Below are positions 13,713-14,124 of a stretch of 14,124 nt of DNA, piece by piece. Every line of letters starts with the position of its first letter. The stretch's first letter is position 1. Under the pieces are notes generated by a model. It was not told the origin of the DNA. It saw nothing but the letters and a program-made list of their open reading frames with translations, and searched no databases. Made by a program: the position numbers and the translations under genes. Source of the stretch: Nocardioides sp. (GTDB lineage: Bacteria; Actinomycetota; Actinomycetes; Propionibacteriales; Nocardioidaceae); the NCBI GenBank assembly GCA_021731205.1, contig JAKFXV010000124.1, forward strand, positions 1 to 14,124, given 5' to 3'.

Positions 13713-14124
13713 CTAGATCCAGCGCTCGAACCACATCCGGTCGGCCCAGTCGGAGTGGCTGATCAGCTCGTCGGTCCAGATCGGCCACATCCACGCGAAG
13801 CACACCAGCACCAAGATCACGAAAGCGCCCGCGACGATGACCCCGGTCGTACGCCGTCGCGAGGGCAGGCGGGACGGCCCGACCAGCGCCCCGATCAGCA
13901 AGGTGAGCGCAAGGATCGTGAACGGCAGCGTCGCGACCGCGTAGAAGCTGAAGATCGGTCGGTCGTCGAACCGGAACCACGGCAACCAGGTGGCTCCAGC
14001 CCCGATCACGGCCAGCCCACACCGCCAATCGCGCGCGCCGACCCAGGCGAACAGCGCATAGAGCAGCGCGATCGCTCCGCCCCACCACACGACCGGGTTG
14101 CCGATCAACAGCACCTGACGCAGG
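13713..14124 (-). CDS. pmt: Protein O-mannosyltransferase (C-terminal part)
   Basis: This is the C-terminal end of an actinobacterial dolichyl/polyprenyl-phosphate-mannose protein mannosyltransferase, a GT-C membrane enzyme that glycosylates secreted proteins at the outer face of the membrane. The frame is open to the window edge; 137 codons are visible, starting LRQVLLIGNPVVWWGG. Recognisable blocks are LLIGNPVVWWGG, WLPWFRFDDRPIFSFYAV and the terminal ISHSDWADRMWFERWI, all typical of this family's end, with several membrane helices between. The catalytic acidic residues of the first loops are outside the window. A GTG at 14112-14114 is internal, not the start. Its relation to the neighbouring small membrane protein is only convergent placement. 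Confidence 0.93.
   Translation of the reverse strand, partial: LRQVLLIGNPVVWWGGAIALLYALFAWVGARDWRCGLAVIGAGATWLPWFRFDDRPIFSFYAVATLPFTILALTLLIGALVGPSRLPSRRRTTGVIVAGAFVILVLVCFAWMWPIWTDELISHSDWADRMWFERWI

Overview
The window is high-GC DNA that reads as an actinobacterium, possibly Nocardioidaceae-like. The pointers are a C-terminal piece of an actinobacterial protein O-mannosyltransferase, an OmpR-type two-component system with actinobacterial exported proteins, DUF305/DUF4396 copper-type genes with a CsoR-like operator, apparently leaderless starts, and an intergenic repeat I associate from memory with Nocardioides relatives. No tRNA, rRNA, CRISPR array, transposase or replication origin was seen.

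Layout. (1) 1-2156: red-type (form IC) RuBisCO operon cbbL (3' part only)-cbbS-cbbX, for carbon fixation and RuBisCO reactivation. (2) 2164-2932: an N-terminally truncated, frameshifted Gfo/Idh/MocA oxidoreductase remnant starting 8 bp after cbbX. (3) 2955-4582, minus strand: hypB, the nickel-delivery GTPase for [NiFe]-hydrogenase maturation, and an unrecognised 294-aa gene overlapping its 3' end. The hypB 5' end, with the usual Cys-rich start, is missing. (4) About 4583-7894, plus strand: a very long extracellular protein with a tandem internal duplication, an Ig-like domain and a lectin/glucanase-like C-terminus. Its own N-terminus cannot be found because it abuts the broken 5' end of hypB. 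(5) 8010-11679: an OmpR-type response regulator and histidine kinase flanked by two minus-strand genes for membrane-anchored or exported proteins with Pro/Gly-rich tails. The same 28-bp box lies about 60-70 bp upstream of the regulator gene and of one exported-protein gene. (6) 11908-13320: a putative copper module, a DUF305 lipoprotein and a DUF4396 membrane protein, with a CsoR-type palindrome between them. (7) 13393-13708: a small membrane protein preceded by three tandem 14-bp repeats that each carry a Shine-Dalgarno-like core. (8) 13713-14124: the C-terminal end of the O-mannosyltransferase, running off the right edge.

How they fit: cbbLSX plus hypB is the gene set expected of a hydrogen-oxidising CO2 fixer, although no hydrogenase structural gene is in the window. 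The two-component block looks like a self-contained envelope-sensing unit with autoregulation and an exported target. The copper block looks like a CsoR-controlled pair.

Two abrupt joins (cbbX/oxidoreductase near 2157-2163, and hypB/secreted protein near 4583) cut genes in the middle. They are either real rearrangement scars or assembly joins, and the second lies next to low-complexity sequence. Any conclusion about gene neighbourhood across them should be treated with caution.
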